64,000 nucleotides of DNA. Source: Betaproteobacteria bacterium (GTDB lineage: Bacteria > Pseudomonadota > Gammaproteobacteria > Burkholderiales > SG8-39). The notes beneath the pieces are model-generated. The model saw nothing but the letters and a program-made list of their open reading frames with translations. It made no database searches and had not been told where the DNA came from. The DNA is taken from contig SHXF01000002.1 in the NCBI GenBank assembly GCA_009693435.1, positions 124,001 through 188,000 of the forward strand, given 5' to 3'. Positions within the stretch are counted from its first letter, which is position 1. Each line of letters opens with the position of its first letter. A program made the translations under genes and the position numbers. Shown here piece by piece: positions 1-8,117 of this stretch.

Positions 1-2
1 TC

Positions 3-134
3 ATCGGGCTGAACTGGAAACGCTGCCTGGCAGCAGGCGTGGTTGCAGGACTGGCGGGACACGTGGTTTTCGCGCGGCTGCTCGGGGTCTCGTTTCCCGC
101 GCCTTCCCTGCTGGAATGGATGGGCCTCGGCTAG
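3..134 (+). CDS. tctB: TctB-family small membrane subunit, 3' end only
   Basis: Only the last 43 codons are in the window; the frame is open from base 3 to TAG at 132-134. The visible part is a hydrophobic helix (AAGVVAGLAGHVVFARLLG) followed by a short tail ending LLEWMGLG. This is how the four-helix TctB subunit of tripartite tricarboxylate transporters usually ends. The TctA gene follows after about 20 bp, the normal B-A order, and that context is the main support. In the family, TctB and TctA form the inner-membrane complex that takes substrate from a periplasmic TctC/Bug protein. Too little is visible to exclude another membrane protein. Confidence 0.6.
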   Translation: MGLNWKRCLAAGVVAGLAGHVVFARLLGVSFPAPSLLEWMGLG

Positions 135-154
135 GCCGCGGCGAGGACAGGCGC

Positions 155-1651
155 GTGGAGGGATTTCTTCTCGGCATGGTCGCCAGCGTTCAGCTTCCGG
201 TGCTGCTCGCCCTTGCTGCCGGCAGTGTGCTCGGGCTCGTGGTCGGCGTATTGCCGGGGATCGGACCGGGCGTCGCCATCTCCATCCTCCTCCCTCTGAC
301 CTACGGCATGTCCCCCTTGGCCGGCATCACGCTCCTTCTTGGCATCTACTGCGGCGCGTTTTACGGGGGCGCGGTCACCTCCATACTGATCCGCACGCCG
401 GGGGAGGCCTCCTCCATCATGACCATGTTCGACGGCTATCCGATGGCGCAGCGCGGTGAATCGGAGCGGGCATTGTCGCTCGCCTTCTCGTCGGCGTTCC
501 TGGGTGGCATGGCGAGTGTCATCGTGCTGATTTTCGCGGCCGGCCCGCTCGCCGGACTGACCGCCCGATTCGGAGCGGCGGAGTACGCTTCCGCCGCGAT
601 ACTTGCCCTCATCTGCGTGGCGCGGGCGTACAAGGGGCGGTTCTTCGCCGCCGCGATGATGGTCGGGCTCGGCTTGTTCGTCGCCGCCATGGGCATCGAT
701 CCGACCAGCAACGATCAGCGCTACACCTTCGGCATGACCGAGTTGCTGAGCGGACTGCCTCTCGCGCCGCTCGTTATCGGGTTGTTCGGGATCGCGCAAG
801 CGGCGATTCTGATCGGCAGTCCCGCGGCCAAGGTGAGCGCGGAATCGGTTTCCGGGGCGGGGATCGGCATGCGGCACATGCTGGAGCCCTTGCGTTATCG
901 CGGCACGCTCTCGAAGTCGATCGGCATCGGGGTGGGCATCGGCATCCTGCCCGCGGTGGGTGCGGCACTGTCCACGACCTTGTCCTATTTCGAGGCGCGG
1001 CGCTCCTCCGGCGACCCGGAGTCTTTCGGCAAAGGCAATCCCGAGGGCATCGTCGCCGCGGAGGCGGCGAACAACTCCAACAGCGGCGGAGCGATGCTGA
1101 CGGTGCTGACATTGGGCATACCGGGTGATGCCATCACCGCCATGATCATGGGTGTGTTCATCGTTCACGGCGTGGCGCCCGGCCCGGCGCTTTTCTCCGA
1201 GCAACCCGCGCTTGCGAACGGCATTCTCGTGGCGATGCTGCTGATCAATATCTTCATCCTTGTCGTCCTCCTGTTTACGACGCGCTACCTCGCGATGCTC
1301 ACGCGCACGGATTCGCGCGTTCTCGGCATGGGCATCCTGATGCTCTGCCTGGTCGGAAGCTTTTCGGTCGGCAATTCGATGGCGGGAATCTGGATCGCGC
1401 TTGGAGCGGGCGTATTCGGGTGGCTGTGTGCGCATGCGGGCATTCCGGTTGTGCCGCTGGTGCTTGGGGTGATCCTCGGCGACATGCTGGAAACCACGCT
1501 GCGCCAGGCGCTCGCGATCAGCGATGGCTCACCGATGATTTTTCTGAATCGGCCGGTGGCAGCCGGCATACTCGCGTTCAGCCTCTTGATGCTCTGCTGG
1601 CCTCTGATCTCGCGGATGTTCCGGCGACCGCGGGCAAGTGCGGGGCCCTGA
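155..1651 (+). CDS. tctA: TctA-family tripartite tricarboxylate transporter permease
   Basis: A 498-residue polytopic inner-membrane protein of the usual TctA length. It has the N-terminal family signature GVLPGIGPGVAISILLPLTY, with a second copy of the inverted-repeat fold near the middle (GIGVGIGILPAVGAALS), and the conserved EAANNSNSGGAM and LTLGIPGD blocks. I chose GTG 155 because GAGGA lies 8 bases upstream and the protein then begins just before the first helix; an in-frame ATG at 116 would add a charged tail and overlap tctB. TctA is the large permease subunit driven by the proton or sodium gradient. Substrate is unknown; a Bug protein gene lies 1 kb downstream. Confidence 0.9.
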   Translation: MEGFLLGMVASVQLPVLLALAAGSVLGLVVGVLPGIGPGVAISILLPLTYGMSPLAGITLLLGIYCGAFYGGAVTSILIRTPGEASSIMTMFDGYPMAQRGESERALSLAFSSAFLGGMASVIVLIFAAGPLAGLTARFGAAEYASAAILALICVARAYKGRFFAAAMMVGLGLFVAAMGIDPTSNDQRYTFGMTELLSGLPLAPLVIGLFGIAQAAILIGSPAAKVSAESVSGAGIGMRHMLEPLRYRGTLSKSIGIGVGIGILPAVGAALSTTLSYFEARRSSGDPESFGKGNPEGIVAAEAANNSNSGGAMLTVLTLGIPGDAITAMIMGVFIVHGVAPGPALFSEQPALANGILVAMLLINIFILVVLLFTTRYLAMLTRTDSRVLGMGILMLCLVGSFSVGNSMAGIWIALGAGVFGWLCAHAGIPVVPLVLGVILGDMLETTLRQALAISDGSPMIFLNRPVAAGILAFSLLMLCWPLISRMFRRPRASAGP

Positions 1652-1736
1652 TGCAGGGCGCATAAACGGATTCGCTATTCCGGTCCGGGCGCCTTCGATT
1701 TCCGCGCCGGCCGGAAATACATTAGTCTCGGCAGCT

Positions 1737-2417
1737 ATGACTAGAATCGCGTTTTACATGATGGGCCTCCTGCTGTGCCCGCTCCACAGCGGCGCGCAGC
1801 AAGTCACGGCTGTGCCACCGGAGAAGCCGGACCCGGCCAGGCACTATCTTTTCTACATGCACGGCCTGGCTGTGGAAACGCGGGGTCCCAACGTCCGCCA
1901 TCCGCGTTACGGCAACGCCGATCACCAGGGCGTGGTCGAGGCACTTGCGAAAAAAGGTTTTCACGTCATCGCCGAACTGCGATCCGCGGGCACCAATCCG
2001 GTTGAGTACGCGCAGAAAGTGGCAGGCCAGATTCGTACAATGATCGACGCCGGTGTGCCCGCTGCCAACATTGCAGTCACGGGTTTCTCGAAGGGCGGTG
2101 CCATCACCATCGCGACCGCAGCCGTGCTCGATAATTCCGCGGTGCGCTTCGTGGTGATGGCCGGTTGCGGCATCGGGTCTTTCGCGGACAATTACGCGCG
2201 CCAGGTCGAAGCCGATGGCCCAAAGCTGAAAGGACGCATGTTGTCTTTGTACGACGCCGCGGACCGCGAAGGCGGTTCCTGCCAGGCAGCGTTCGCCAAG
2301 GCTGGACCCGACCTTGTGGCGAGCGAGAAAGTGCTCGATACGGGGGCGGGTCACGGCTTGTTCTTCCGGCCGCAGGCGGTGTGGATCGATGCCGTGGCGG
2401 ATTGGGCGATGCGTTAG
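1737..2417 (+). CDS. Exported alpha/beta hydrolase (dienelactone hydrolase-like)
   Basis: 226 residues. The N-terminus looks like a Sec signal peptide (hydrophobic core after MTR, cleavage near SGAQQ), so a periplasmic enzyme is likely. The fold signature is the nucleophile elbow GFSKGG (Gly-x-Ser-x-Gly) after an oxyanion-side YMHGL segment, and a late His in GAGHGLFF could complete the triad with Asp. ATG 1737 was preferred to an upstream in-frame ATG because it places the signal peptide at the start. Family members hydrolyse esters or lactones; the substrate here cannot be read from sequence. It stands alone between the TctA gene and a 37-bp repeat array. Confidence 0.75.
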   Translation: MTRIAFYMMGLLLCPLHSGAQQVTAVPPEKPDPARHYLFYMHGLAVETRGPNVRHPRYGNADHQGVVEALAKKGFHVIAELRSAGTNPVEYAQKVAGQIRTMIDAGVPAANIAVTGFSKGGAITIATAAVLDNSAVRFVVMAGCGIGSFADNYARQVEADGPKLKGRMLSLYDAADREGGSCQAAFAKAGPDLVASEKVLDTGAGHGLFFRPQAVWIDAVADWAMR

Positions 2418-2450
2418 ATGTTCGGAAGCAACAGTTGTTTTTCGGCAGGC

Positions 2451-2590
2451 GTCCTTTGACAGGCTCAGGACGAACGGAGGTTTCACAGTCCTTCGACAGG
2501 CTCAGGACGAACGGAGGTTTCGCAGTCCTTCGACAGGCTCAGGACGAACGGAGGTTTCTCAGTCCTTCGACAAGCTCAGGACGAACGGAA
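2451..2590 (+). repeat. Four tandem 37-bp repeats
   Basis: Four copies with period 37 begin at 2451, 2488, 2525 and 2562. Each has the core TTCGACAGGCTCAGGACGAA followed by CGGAGGTTTC and CAGTC; the first copy has TTTGAC and the last has CAAGCTC. The core reappears as a hairpin at 46232-46289, so this is a locally amplified member of a dispersed repeat family. It sits in the 225-bp gap between the hydrolase and the Bug gene. Confidence 0.95.
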
Positions 2591-2642
2591 GCGGATTGTC
2601 AGTCGTAATCGAAAGCCGGACAGGATCGCAAAGGCAACCACA

Positions 2643-3611
2643 ATGACATCATCAATGCGCGCTGCAATTTCGGCCGCGCTGTGCGCGTGCGTCATCGCGG
2701 GCGGCGCCGTGGCGCAGGCCTGGCCTAACAAACCGCTGCACATCGTATTGCCGTTCCCGCCGGGTGCCGCCAATGACCTGCTGGCGCGCACTATGGTGAA
2801 TGAGATGGGCGGCTTCGGTACCTGGGTGGTGGACAACAAGCCCGGCGGCAACGGCAAGATTGCGGCCGATCAGGTGAAGAACGCCAATGACGACGGGCAT
2901 ACCGTGCTGCTCGCTTCGAACGCGTACACCATCTACAACGCCATGGCCCCGGAACGCTCGTGGGACATGGCCCGCGATTTCAACGGCGTCATCCTCACCA
3001 ATCTGCTGCCATTTTTCCTGGTGGTGCAACCCGAAGCGCTGCCGGTAAAGGATGTCAGGGAACTCATTGCCTATCTCAAGGCGCGGCCGGGCAAATTCTC
3101 CTACATCACGCCCGGCATCGGATCGCCGCACCATCTCGGGATGGAATTGTTCAAACTGCAGGCTGGCGTGGACGTAGTGCATGTTCCCTACAAAGGCATG
3201 GGCCAGGCGATGGTGGACTTCCTCGCAGGGCGCGTGCACATGGCCATTACCGGCTATCCGGCCATAGCCAAGCATGTGGACTCGGGCAAGGTGAAGATCC
3301 TCGCCACCGCCGACAGCGCGCGAGCAACCTTTCAGCCCGACATCCCCACCCTGGTTGAATCAGGAGTTCCCGGCGCGGATTTCGACACCTGGCTCGGTTT
3401 CCTCGCGCCCTCTGCCGCACCCGCAATTGTGATACAGCGCCTCAACCTGGAATTCAACCGCGTGCTCAGATTGCCCAACGTGCGCGAACGGCTGGGCGCT
3501 GCGGGGTTCGTCATAGTCGGCGGCACGCCCGAGCGCATGCAGCAGCAGGTTGTCCGCGACGTGGCGCAATGGACGCGGGTGGTAAAGGCAGGAGGAATCA
3601 AGCCTGAGTAG
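2643..3611 (+). CDS. Bug-family tripartite tricarboxylate transporter substrate-binding protein
   Basis: 322 residues with a Sec signal peptide ending near GGAVAQA, then the family start WPNKPLHIVLPFPPGAANDL. The block NKPGGNGKIAADQVKNA and the middle HVPYKGMGQAMVDFLAGRV are diagnostic of the Bug/TctC family of periplasmic Venus-flytrap proteins for carboxylates and related small acids. It lies downstream of tctBA, with a hydrolase and repeat array between, so it could serve that transporter, but Bug genes are often orphans in betaproteobacteria. Ligand unknown. Confidence 0.92.
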   Translation: MTSSMRAAISAALCACVIAGGAVAQAWPNKPLHIVLPFPPGAANDLLARTMVNEMGGFGTWVVDNKPGGNGKIAADQVKNANDDGHTVLLASNAYTIYNAMAPERSWDMARDFNGVILTNLLPFFLVVQPEALPVKDVRELIAYLKARPGKFSYITPGIGSPHHLGMELFKLQAGVDVVHVPYKGMGQAMVDFLAGRVHMAITGYPAIAKHVDSGKVKILATADSARATFQPDIPTLVESGVPGADFDTWLGFLAPSAAPAIVIQRLNLEFNRVLRLPNVRERLGAAGFVIVGGTPERMQQQVVRDVAQWTRVVKAGGIKPE

Positions 3612-3631
3612 CGTGGCGGCGTTTCCCTTTC

Positions 3632-3649
3632 GTGCGGAGCGCTCCGCAC
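3632..3649. repeat. 18-bp perfect palindrome
   Basis: GTGCGGAGCGCTCCGCAC reads the same on both strands and lies 20 bp after the Bug stop codon. It could fold at the 3' end of that mRNA, but no U-run follows, so a terminator is not established; an operator for the next gene is the alternative. Confidence 0.5.
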
Positions 3650-3728
3650 CATCCCCTTCTGGTGTCGCCAGACACGATAATCTTCGACAATTTTCCGAAC
3701 CATGTGACCTACCCAGGAGCGCCTGTTC

Positions 3729-4784
3729 ATGCCGACCTATCGCGAACACTTTTTCCCGAATACCGAAACGCTTGAGCCGGACGAGATGCGCATCACTGCG
3801 CTCGGCACGGGACGCCCGTTCGTGCGTCCCTGCCAGGCCAATGCGGGGTGGCTGGTGGAACTGGGCAATGGCGACAAATTCCAGCTGGACTTCGGCTACG
3901 GCACGCAGACCAATTTCGGCGCACTTGAAATTCCTTATCAGAACATGACCGCGTACTTCGCCACCCATCTGCATACCGACCACGTCGGCGATTTTGCGCA
4001 GGTATGGATCGGCAGCTGGGCGGGCGGGCGCACCAAGCCGCTGGAGGTCTACGGGCCGTCGGGCCCGGTGGCCAAGTACGGCATGCAGCACTTCGTCGAT
4101 AAGCAAAAAGAGTCGTACGCCTGGGACACCGACACTCGCGTCGGCTTCCTGCCAGCAATCGGGGCCGAGGTGAACGTGCACGAATTCGATTATTCGAAAG
4201 TGCACGTGGTCTATGACAAGAACGGCGTAAAGATCACCAGCTTTCCCGCGGTGCACATCTACGACGGCCCGGTGAGTCTTCGCCTGGAATGGAACGGGCT
4301 GTGCTTCGTCTATTCCGGTGACACGACGCCCTCGTACTTCATGGTCGAAAACGGCAAGGGCGCCGATGTGCTGGTGCACGAGACCTTCAATACCGTGAGC
4401 CAGCTGAAGGAGCGTTCCGGTTACGACGAGCGCACCGCGCGCGGCATCGGCACCATCGCGCACTCCGACCCCGCCGAGGCCGGCAAGGTGCTGGCCGAAT
4501 GCAATCCGCGGCTCGCGGTCGCCTTTCATTTCTTCAACGACTTCGACACCGCGGCGGAAATGGAGCGCGAAATCCGCACCCACTACAAAGGCCCGCTCGC
4601 CCTCGCGAAGGACTTGATGGTGTTCAACGTCACCAAGGAGAAAATCGTGACGCGCATGGCGGTAACGAGTTCGCACGTCTGGCCGAACAAGGAGCACCAC
4701 GACCTGTTCAAGGCCGCGGAGCGCAAGGAACGCATGAAGATGTCGACCTGGCTGTCGGAGAAGCAGGTGTTTCCGAAGTTCTGA
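3729..4784 (+). CDS. MBL-fold metallo-hydrolase
   Basis: 351 residues with no signal peptide. The zinc signature is THLHTDHVGD (His80, His82, Asp84, His85). Later ligands are probably His in FPAVHIYDG, Asp in SGDTTPS and His in LAVAFHFFND. The start region MRITALGTGRPFVRPCQANA matches the MBL group that includes GntH of guanitoxin biosynthesis, which is the closest family I recognise, but no other guanitoxin-type genes are nearby and a general hydrolase or lactonase role is equally likely. ATG 3729 is followed by about 20 residues before the first strand. It follows the Bug gene by 117 bp on the same strand. Confidence 0.85.
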   Translation: MPTYREHFFPNTETLEPDEMRITALGTGRPFVRPCQANAGWLVELGNGDKFQLDFGYGTQTNFGALEIPYQNMTAYFATHLHTDHVGDFAQVWIGSWAGGRTKPLEVYGPSGPVAKYGMQHFVDKQKESYAWDTDTRVGFLPAIGAEVNVHEFDYSKVHVVYDKNGVKITSFPAVHIYDGPVSLRLEWNGLCFVYSGDTTPSYFMVENGKGADVLVHETFNTVSQLKERSGYDERTARGIGTIAHSDPAEAGKVLAECNPRLAVAFHFFNDFDTAAEMEREIRTHYKGPLALAKDLMVFNVTKEKIVTRMAVTSSHVWPNKEHHDLFKAAERKERMKMSTWLSEKQVFPKF

Positions 4785-5108
4785 ACGGGTCGCGCGGCAG
4801 GGTGCCGTCGAGAGCGGATTTCGCTACCGGGAATCCGGGGCCCAGGCATTTCTTATTGCTGCCTTGGGCAAGACCGCACGGATCACGTAGCTGGGGAGTT
4901 TCATCCGGCCCTCGCGGTCCCCGCCCCGCGTATGGTGGACTGCCGCGTCGACGGATGGCGTGTGCGCCTGACGGGACGACGGCCGCAGACCGTCCTCTTA
5001 TCCAGATGAAAGGCTGTAAACCCGTGCCAGACGCGGCTTTCCAGTCATGTGGCATGTCCCGATCGAGAGGGAATACGCGGTCTGTCCCGTATTATTCTGC
5101 ATTCCATT
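4785..5108. other. Gene-free stretch
   Basis: 324 bp between the MBL hydrolase and the convergent toxin gene. Frames crossing it have no family resemblance and are overlapping alternatives. I see no RNA gene or strong terminator hairpin. Confidence 0.6.
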
Positions 5109-5444
5109 TCATGCATAAGTCGAATCGTGATCCTTCGGTAGCGCGAGGAACCGCATGTAGTTTCCTTCCCGCAAGACAACCGCGCGCCTGGCTTGCGTAA
5201 GGCGGATGCTATAGAGCGTGCGTTGCTTATCGTCCAGAAGATGCCGTTGCAGCAAGACGGGCACAGGATGAATTTTTTCCCATTTGAGACCCGGGTCACG
5301 TTGTACATCGGTCCACGCGAGTTTGCTGATTTTTTCGAGCTGCTTGAAGAGCTGGATCTTGTCGTTCTTTTCCAGCGCAAAAAGACTTTTCAGAAAATGG
5401 GGATTGTTCAGATCCAGTAGCACAAGGCTATTTTCGCCGGGCAC
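5109..5444 (-). CDS. Probable toxin of a toxin-antitoxin pair (RelE/ParE-like size)
   Basis: 111 residues, second gene of a two-gene minus-strand unit. Its start overlaps the end of the upstream 91-residue gene by 17 bp, the usual antitoxin-toxin layout. The sequence has a helical first half (LFALEKNDKIQLFKQLEKISKL), the segment WEKIHPV, then strands with R-L-Y-S-I-R and a basic RRAVVLREGNYMRFL. This pattern of a small basic alpha/beta protein fits a RelE/ParE-fold mRNA interferase or gyrase poison. The family assignment rests on layout and composition, not on catalytic residues I can name. Confidence 0.6.
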   Translation of the reverse strand: MPGENSLVLLDLNNPHFLKSLFALEKNDKIQLFKQLEKISKLAWTDVQRDPGLKWEKIHPVPVLLQRHLLDDKQRTLYSIRLTQARRAVVLREGNYMRFLALPKDHDSTYA

Positions 5445-5703
5445 TTGTTATCCCCAGCTTTTTTGAGAGCGCAGCAAGTGCGGTTTGCTTCGGCGCATTT
5501 TTTGCGGCCCATTCAAGCGCGTTATCGAGTTCCGCTTGCACCTCTTTTGAATGCACCCAAGTCTGGCTTTTGGGAATGGTGATCGAGGATTGAATACGCC
5601 ACTCGCCGGGCTCAATTTCTTCGATCATTACCTGTTGCCCGGCGTATTGCTTGCCGAGTGAAATTTGCCCACTTGCGCCTACAATTTTGGTTTGGATGGT
5701 CAT
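5428..5703 (-). CDS. Probable cognate antitoxin (AbrB-like N-terminus)
   Basis: 91 residues. The first 45 residues, MTIQTKIVGASGQISLGKQY and the EIEPGEWRI that follows, resemble a swapped-hairpin (AbrB/MazE-type) DNA-binding domain with the typical G-Q-I-S-L turn. The C-terminal half is helical and charged (EVQAELDNALEWAAKNAPKQ), suited to toxin binding. It precedes and overlaps the toxin by 17 bp. Such antitoxins normally repress their own promoter, which would lie around 5704-5760. Confidence 0.6.
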   Translation of the reverse strand: MTIQTKIVGASGQISLGKQYAGQQVMIEEIEPGEWRIQSSITIPKSQTWVHSKEVQAELDNALEWAAKNAPKQTALAALSKKLGITSARRK

Positions 5704-5776
5704 GACCGGCTCCGTTCATAAATTCATGCCGCATGATAGCACGAAGCATGAATGTTTTTCCATTTGAGACCCGGGT

Positions 5777-5854
5777 GGAAAGTCGCCCGAGTTTGAGCGT
5801 ATGCGTCGCGGTCAGCAGGTCGTTCTCCGCCTTCGCCAGCCACTCCCGAACCAC
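5777..5854 (-). pseudogene. HEPN-domain gene fragment
   Basis: From GTG 5854 the minus strand reads VREWLAKAENDLLTATHTLK, which matches the first helix of HEPN-domain proteins (E-W-L-x-K-A-E-x-D-L). After about 26 residues homology stops at a copy of CCATTTGAGACCCGGGT, the same 17-mer found inside the toxin gene at 5280-5296. HEPN proteins are about 130 residues and usually pair with a minimal nucleotidyltransferase; no such partner is intact here. The remnant appears to have been cut off by a repeat-mediated event. Confidence 0.6.
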
Positions 5855-6235
5855 CAGTACCGAGGCATCAGCCTTTATCGCTTTACGATACGCGAAACAA
5901 TTTCCACCAGAGTTCGCTCAATGCCCGCTTACATCCTGTTTGCCCACTCATCAGAATCCGGCTCAATGGATAGCATTGTGCGGTGTTCCGCCGCTGGATT
6001 AAGAGGAGCGGGAGCAAGTGTTGGCCGATCCATTCGTGATTCACTCCAGGATGAGCGGGTCATGGGTTGCTCATTTTTCGATGAGCAGGCAGCACCCGCC
6101 CCGGTGCAGGATTTATTGCGAAGAACAAGGGATGGGCAGAAACGGCGGATGACAGCGCGCATGCAAGCTGAACTCCCGAGCCAGCCCGGGTTACGATAGC
6201 GCTTCTTGCTGAAATTGACGGGAAAGGGCCAGGGC
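5855..6235. other. Gene-free leader of the Rieske oxygenase gene
   Basis: 381 bp without a supportable gene. On the minus strand next to the HEPN fragment another frame reads ERTLVEIVSRIVKR, which is reminiscent of a nucleotidyltransferase start but too short to call. The promoter of the 6.2-14.1 kb cluster is expected here; I could not identify convincing -35/-10 boxes. Confidence 0.5.
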
Positions 6236-7600
6236 ATGGGCAAATACCGCGACAATCCGGCCGCCTTGTTGGGCCTGGTGGATCCCGACCGGGTGCATCG
6301 CGACATCTACATCGACCCCGAGGTGTTCCAGCTGGAAATGGAACGGCTCTGGTCGCGCACCTGGATTTATGTCGGCCACGCGAGCCAGGTGCCCGCGGCG
6401 GGAGATTACATCACCGCCGACATTGCGGCCAAGCCGGTCATCATGGTGCGCCACTCGGACAACAGCGTGCGGGTGCTGATGAATCGCTGCGCGCACAAAG
6501 GCGCGAAGCTGGTAGCCGACAGCGCGGGCAGCACCGGCAGGTCGTTCCGCTGCCCTTACCACGGCTGGGCTTACCGCACCGACGGGTCGCTGCTGGCGGT
6601 GCCGCTGCCCAAGGGTTACGAGGGCACGCGCATGGAGGAGTCCGGCGCCTTGCGCGGCCTTGCGTCGGTGAAGCATGTCGAGGTCTATCGCGGTTTTGTG
6701 TTCGCGCGGCTCTCCGGCGAGGGTATGGGGTTCCGTGAATTTTTCGGCGATTCGCTGTCCTCGATCGACAACCTCGCCGATCGCTCGCCCGAGGGCGAAC
6801 TGGAAATCACCGGCGGCTGCCTGCGCTACCTGCACAACTGCAACTGGAAAATGTACGTCGAGAACCTGAACGACGCCATGCACCCGATGATCGCGCACGA
6901 GGGCTCGGCGGGGATTGCCAAGGAACTGTGGGAGGGCAAGCCCGCTGACATGCCCAAGCCCATGCCGATCGAGCAGTTCGTGCCCTTTGTCAACGGATAC
7001 GATTTCTTCGACAAGATGGGCGTGCGCGTGTATGCGCATGGGCACGGATTCACCGGGGCGAATTTTTCCATTCATTCCGCCTATTCCCCCATCCCGGGCT
7101 ATGAGGACGCCATGAAGCGCGCCTACGGCGAGGAGCGTACCCATGCCATTCTCGGCACGGTGCGCCACAACACCGTCTACTACCCCAGCCTCACCATCAA
7201 GGGCGCGATCCAGTCGATTCGCGTGGCGCGGCCGCTGGCTGCCGACAAGACGGTGCTGGAGTCCTGGACGTTCCGCCTCAAGGGCGCCCCGGAAAGCCTG
7301 TTGCAGCGGACGGTGATGTACACCCGTCTCATCAATTCGCCGATGTCGGTGGTGGGGCACGACGACCTGCACTGCTACCGCTCCATACAGGAGGGGCTCG
7401 CCGCCGATGGCAACGAGTGGGTCAGCCTCCACCGCGATTTCGATCCCGCCGAGATCGGCGCAACCGAGCTCACCGTCAAGGGCACCAGCGACGTTTCCAT
7501 GCGCAACCAGTTCCGCGCCTGGCGGGAGTTCATGGGTCCGGAGAGCAGTCTTCATGCGGGTGAAAGTGTCCCGGTGGAGAAAGCGGCGGCACAGGCCTGA
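6236..7600 (+). CDS. Aromatic-ring-hydroxylating dioxygenase, alpha subunit (Rieske)
   Basis: 454 residues, the usual length. The Rieske 2Fe-2S centre is Cys85-x-His87 with Cys106-x2-His109 (NRCAHKG, CPYHGW). The mononuclear iron site is Asp213, His216 and His221 in NLNDAMHPMIAH (D-x2-H-x4-H). Such enzymes add O2 to aromatic rings or demethylate aromatic ethers, with electrons from a reductase. I chose ATG 6236 because GGGAAAGGG lies just upstream and the protein then starts at the family N-terminus; an ATG at 6206 adds ten residues. The beta subunit follows directly, but no ferredoxin or reductase gene is in the window, so the electron supply must be elsewhere. Confidence 0.92.
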   Translation: MGKYRDNPAALLGLVDPDRVHRDIYIDPEVFQLEMERLWSRTWIYVGHASQVPAAGDYITADIAAKPVIMVRHSDNSVRVLMNRCAHKGAKLVADSAGSTGRSFRCPYHGWAYRTDGSLLAVPLPKGYEGTRMEESGALRGLASVKHVEVYRGFVFARLSGEGMGFREFFGDSLSSIDNLADRSPEGELEITGGCLRYLHNCNWKMYVENLNDAMHPMIAHEGSAGIAKELWEGKPADMPKPMPIEQFVPFVNGYDFFDKMGVRVYAHGHGFTGANFSIHSAYSPIPGYEDAMKRAYGEERTHAILGTVRHNTVYYPSLTIKGAIQSIRVARPLAADKTVLESWTFRLKGAPESLLQRTVMYTRLINSPMSVVGHDDLHCYRSIQEGLAADGNEWVSLHRDFDPAEIGATELTVKGTSDVSMRNQFRAWREFMGPESSLHAGESVPVEKAAAQA

Positions 7601-7601
7601 C

Positions 7602-8102
7602 ATGGATGCAACGCCCACCGAGCAGGACCTGATCCGTTTTGTCAGCCGCGAGGCGCGCCTCCTCGACGAGAAACGTTACGACGAGTGGTTCGAGCTGTTT
7701 ACCGATGATGCGTACTACTGGGTGCCGCTCGCACCGGGGCAGACCGATCCGCTCAACCACACCTCGCTCGCCTACGAGGACAAGCTGCTGCTGCAATTGC
7801 GCATCGAGCGGTTGCGCAGCCCGCGCGCCCATTCGCAGAAGCCCGTCAGCCGTGGCCATCATGTGCTGCAGCTGCCCGAGGTGGAAAAATCCGAACACCC
7901 CTGCGCGGACAAACCGGGCGGCGAATACCTTACCCGCACGCCTTTCATCTATACCGAGACGCGCGGCGACGAATCGCAGCGCTATGCCGCCACCGCATGG
8001 CATACACTGAACTGGCTGGAGGGGCGTTTGCGCATCCGGCAAAAGCGCGTCGATATACTCAATTGCGATGCCGCTCTGCCGTCGATCCAGCTTTTTTTCT
8101 GA
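7602..8102 (+). CDS. Aromatic-ring-hydroxylating dioxygenase, beta subunit
   Basis: 166 residues of the NTF2-like small-subunit family. Family marks are the helix near the start (FVSREARLLDEKRYDEWFEL), FTDDAYYWVPL, and the later YTETRGDESQRYAATAWHTL and ILNCDAALPSIQLFF. ATG 7602 lies one base after the alpha stop codon, so the two are translationally coupled. The beta subunit is structural in the alpha3beta3 oxygenase and can tune substrate choice. Confidence 0.9.
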   Translation: MDATPTEQDLIRFVSREARLLDEKRYDEWFELFTDDAYYWVPLAPGQTDPLNHTSLAYEDKLLLQLRIERLRSPRAHSQKPVSRGHHVLQLPEVEKSEHPCADKPGGEYLTRTPFIYTETRGDESQRYAATAWHTLNWLEGRLRIRQKRVDILNCDAALPSIQLFF

Positions 8103-8117
8103 GCAGCTTCCTGTGAC

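Noticed and set aside
131..1435. Minus-strand frame opposite tctA
   Set aside because: Repetitive charged composition; shadow of the membrane protein gene.
2451..2590. CRISPR-like array
   Set aside because: Units are contiguous with no unique spacers and no cas genes are near; it is a tandem repeat. The same applies to 60010-60129.
3729..4784. Guanitoxin biosynthesis role (GntH) for the MBL hydrolase
   Set aside because: Only the fold and N-terminal pattern agree; none of the other biosynthetic genes are present.
5872..5925. Possible nucleotidyltransferase start beside the HEPN fragment (ERTLVEIVSRIVKR)
   Set aside because: Only 14 residues, followed by a stop; too short to support a gene call.
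6191..7618. 475-codon minus-strand frame opposite the Rieske alpha gene
   Set aside because: No recognisable domain, and the plus strand carries the complete Rieske and iron-site motifs.
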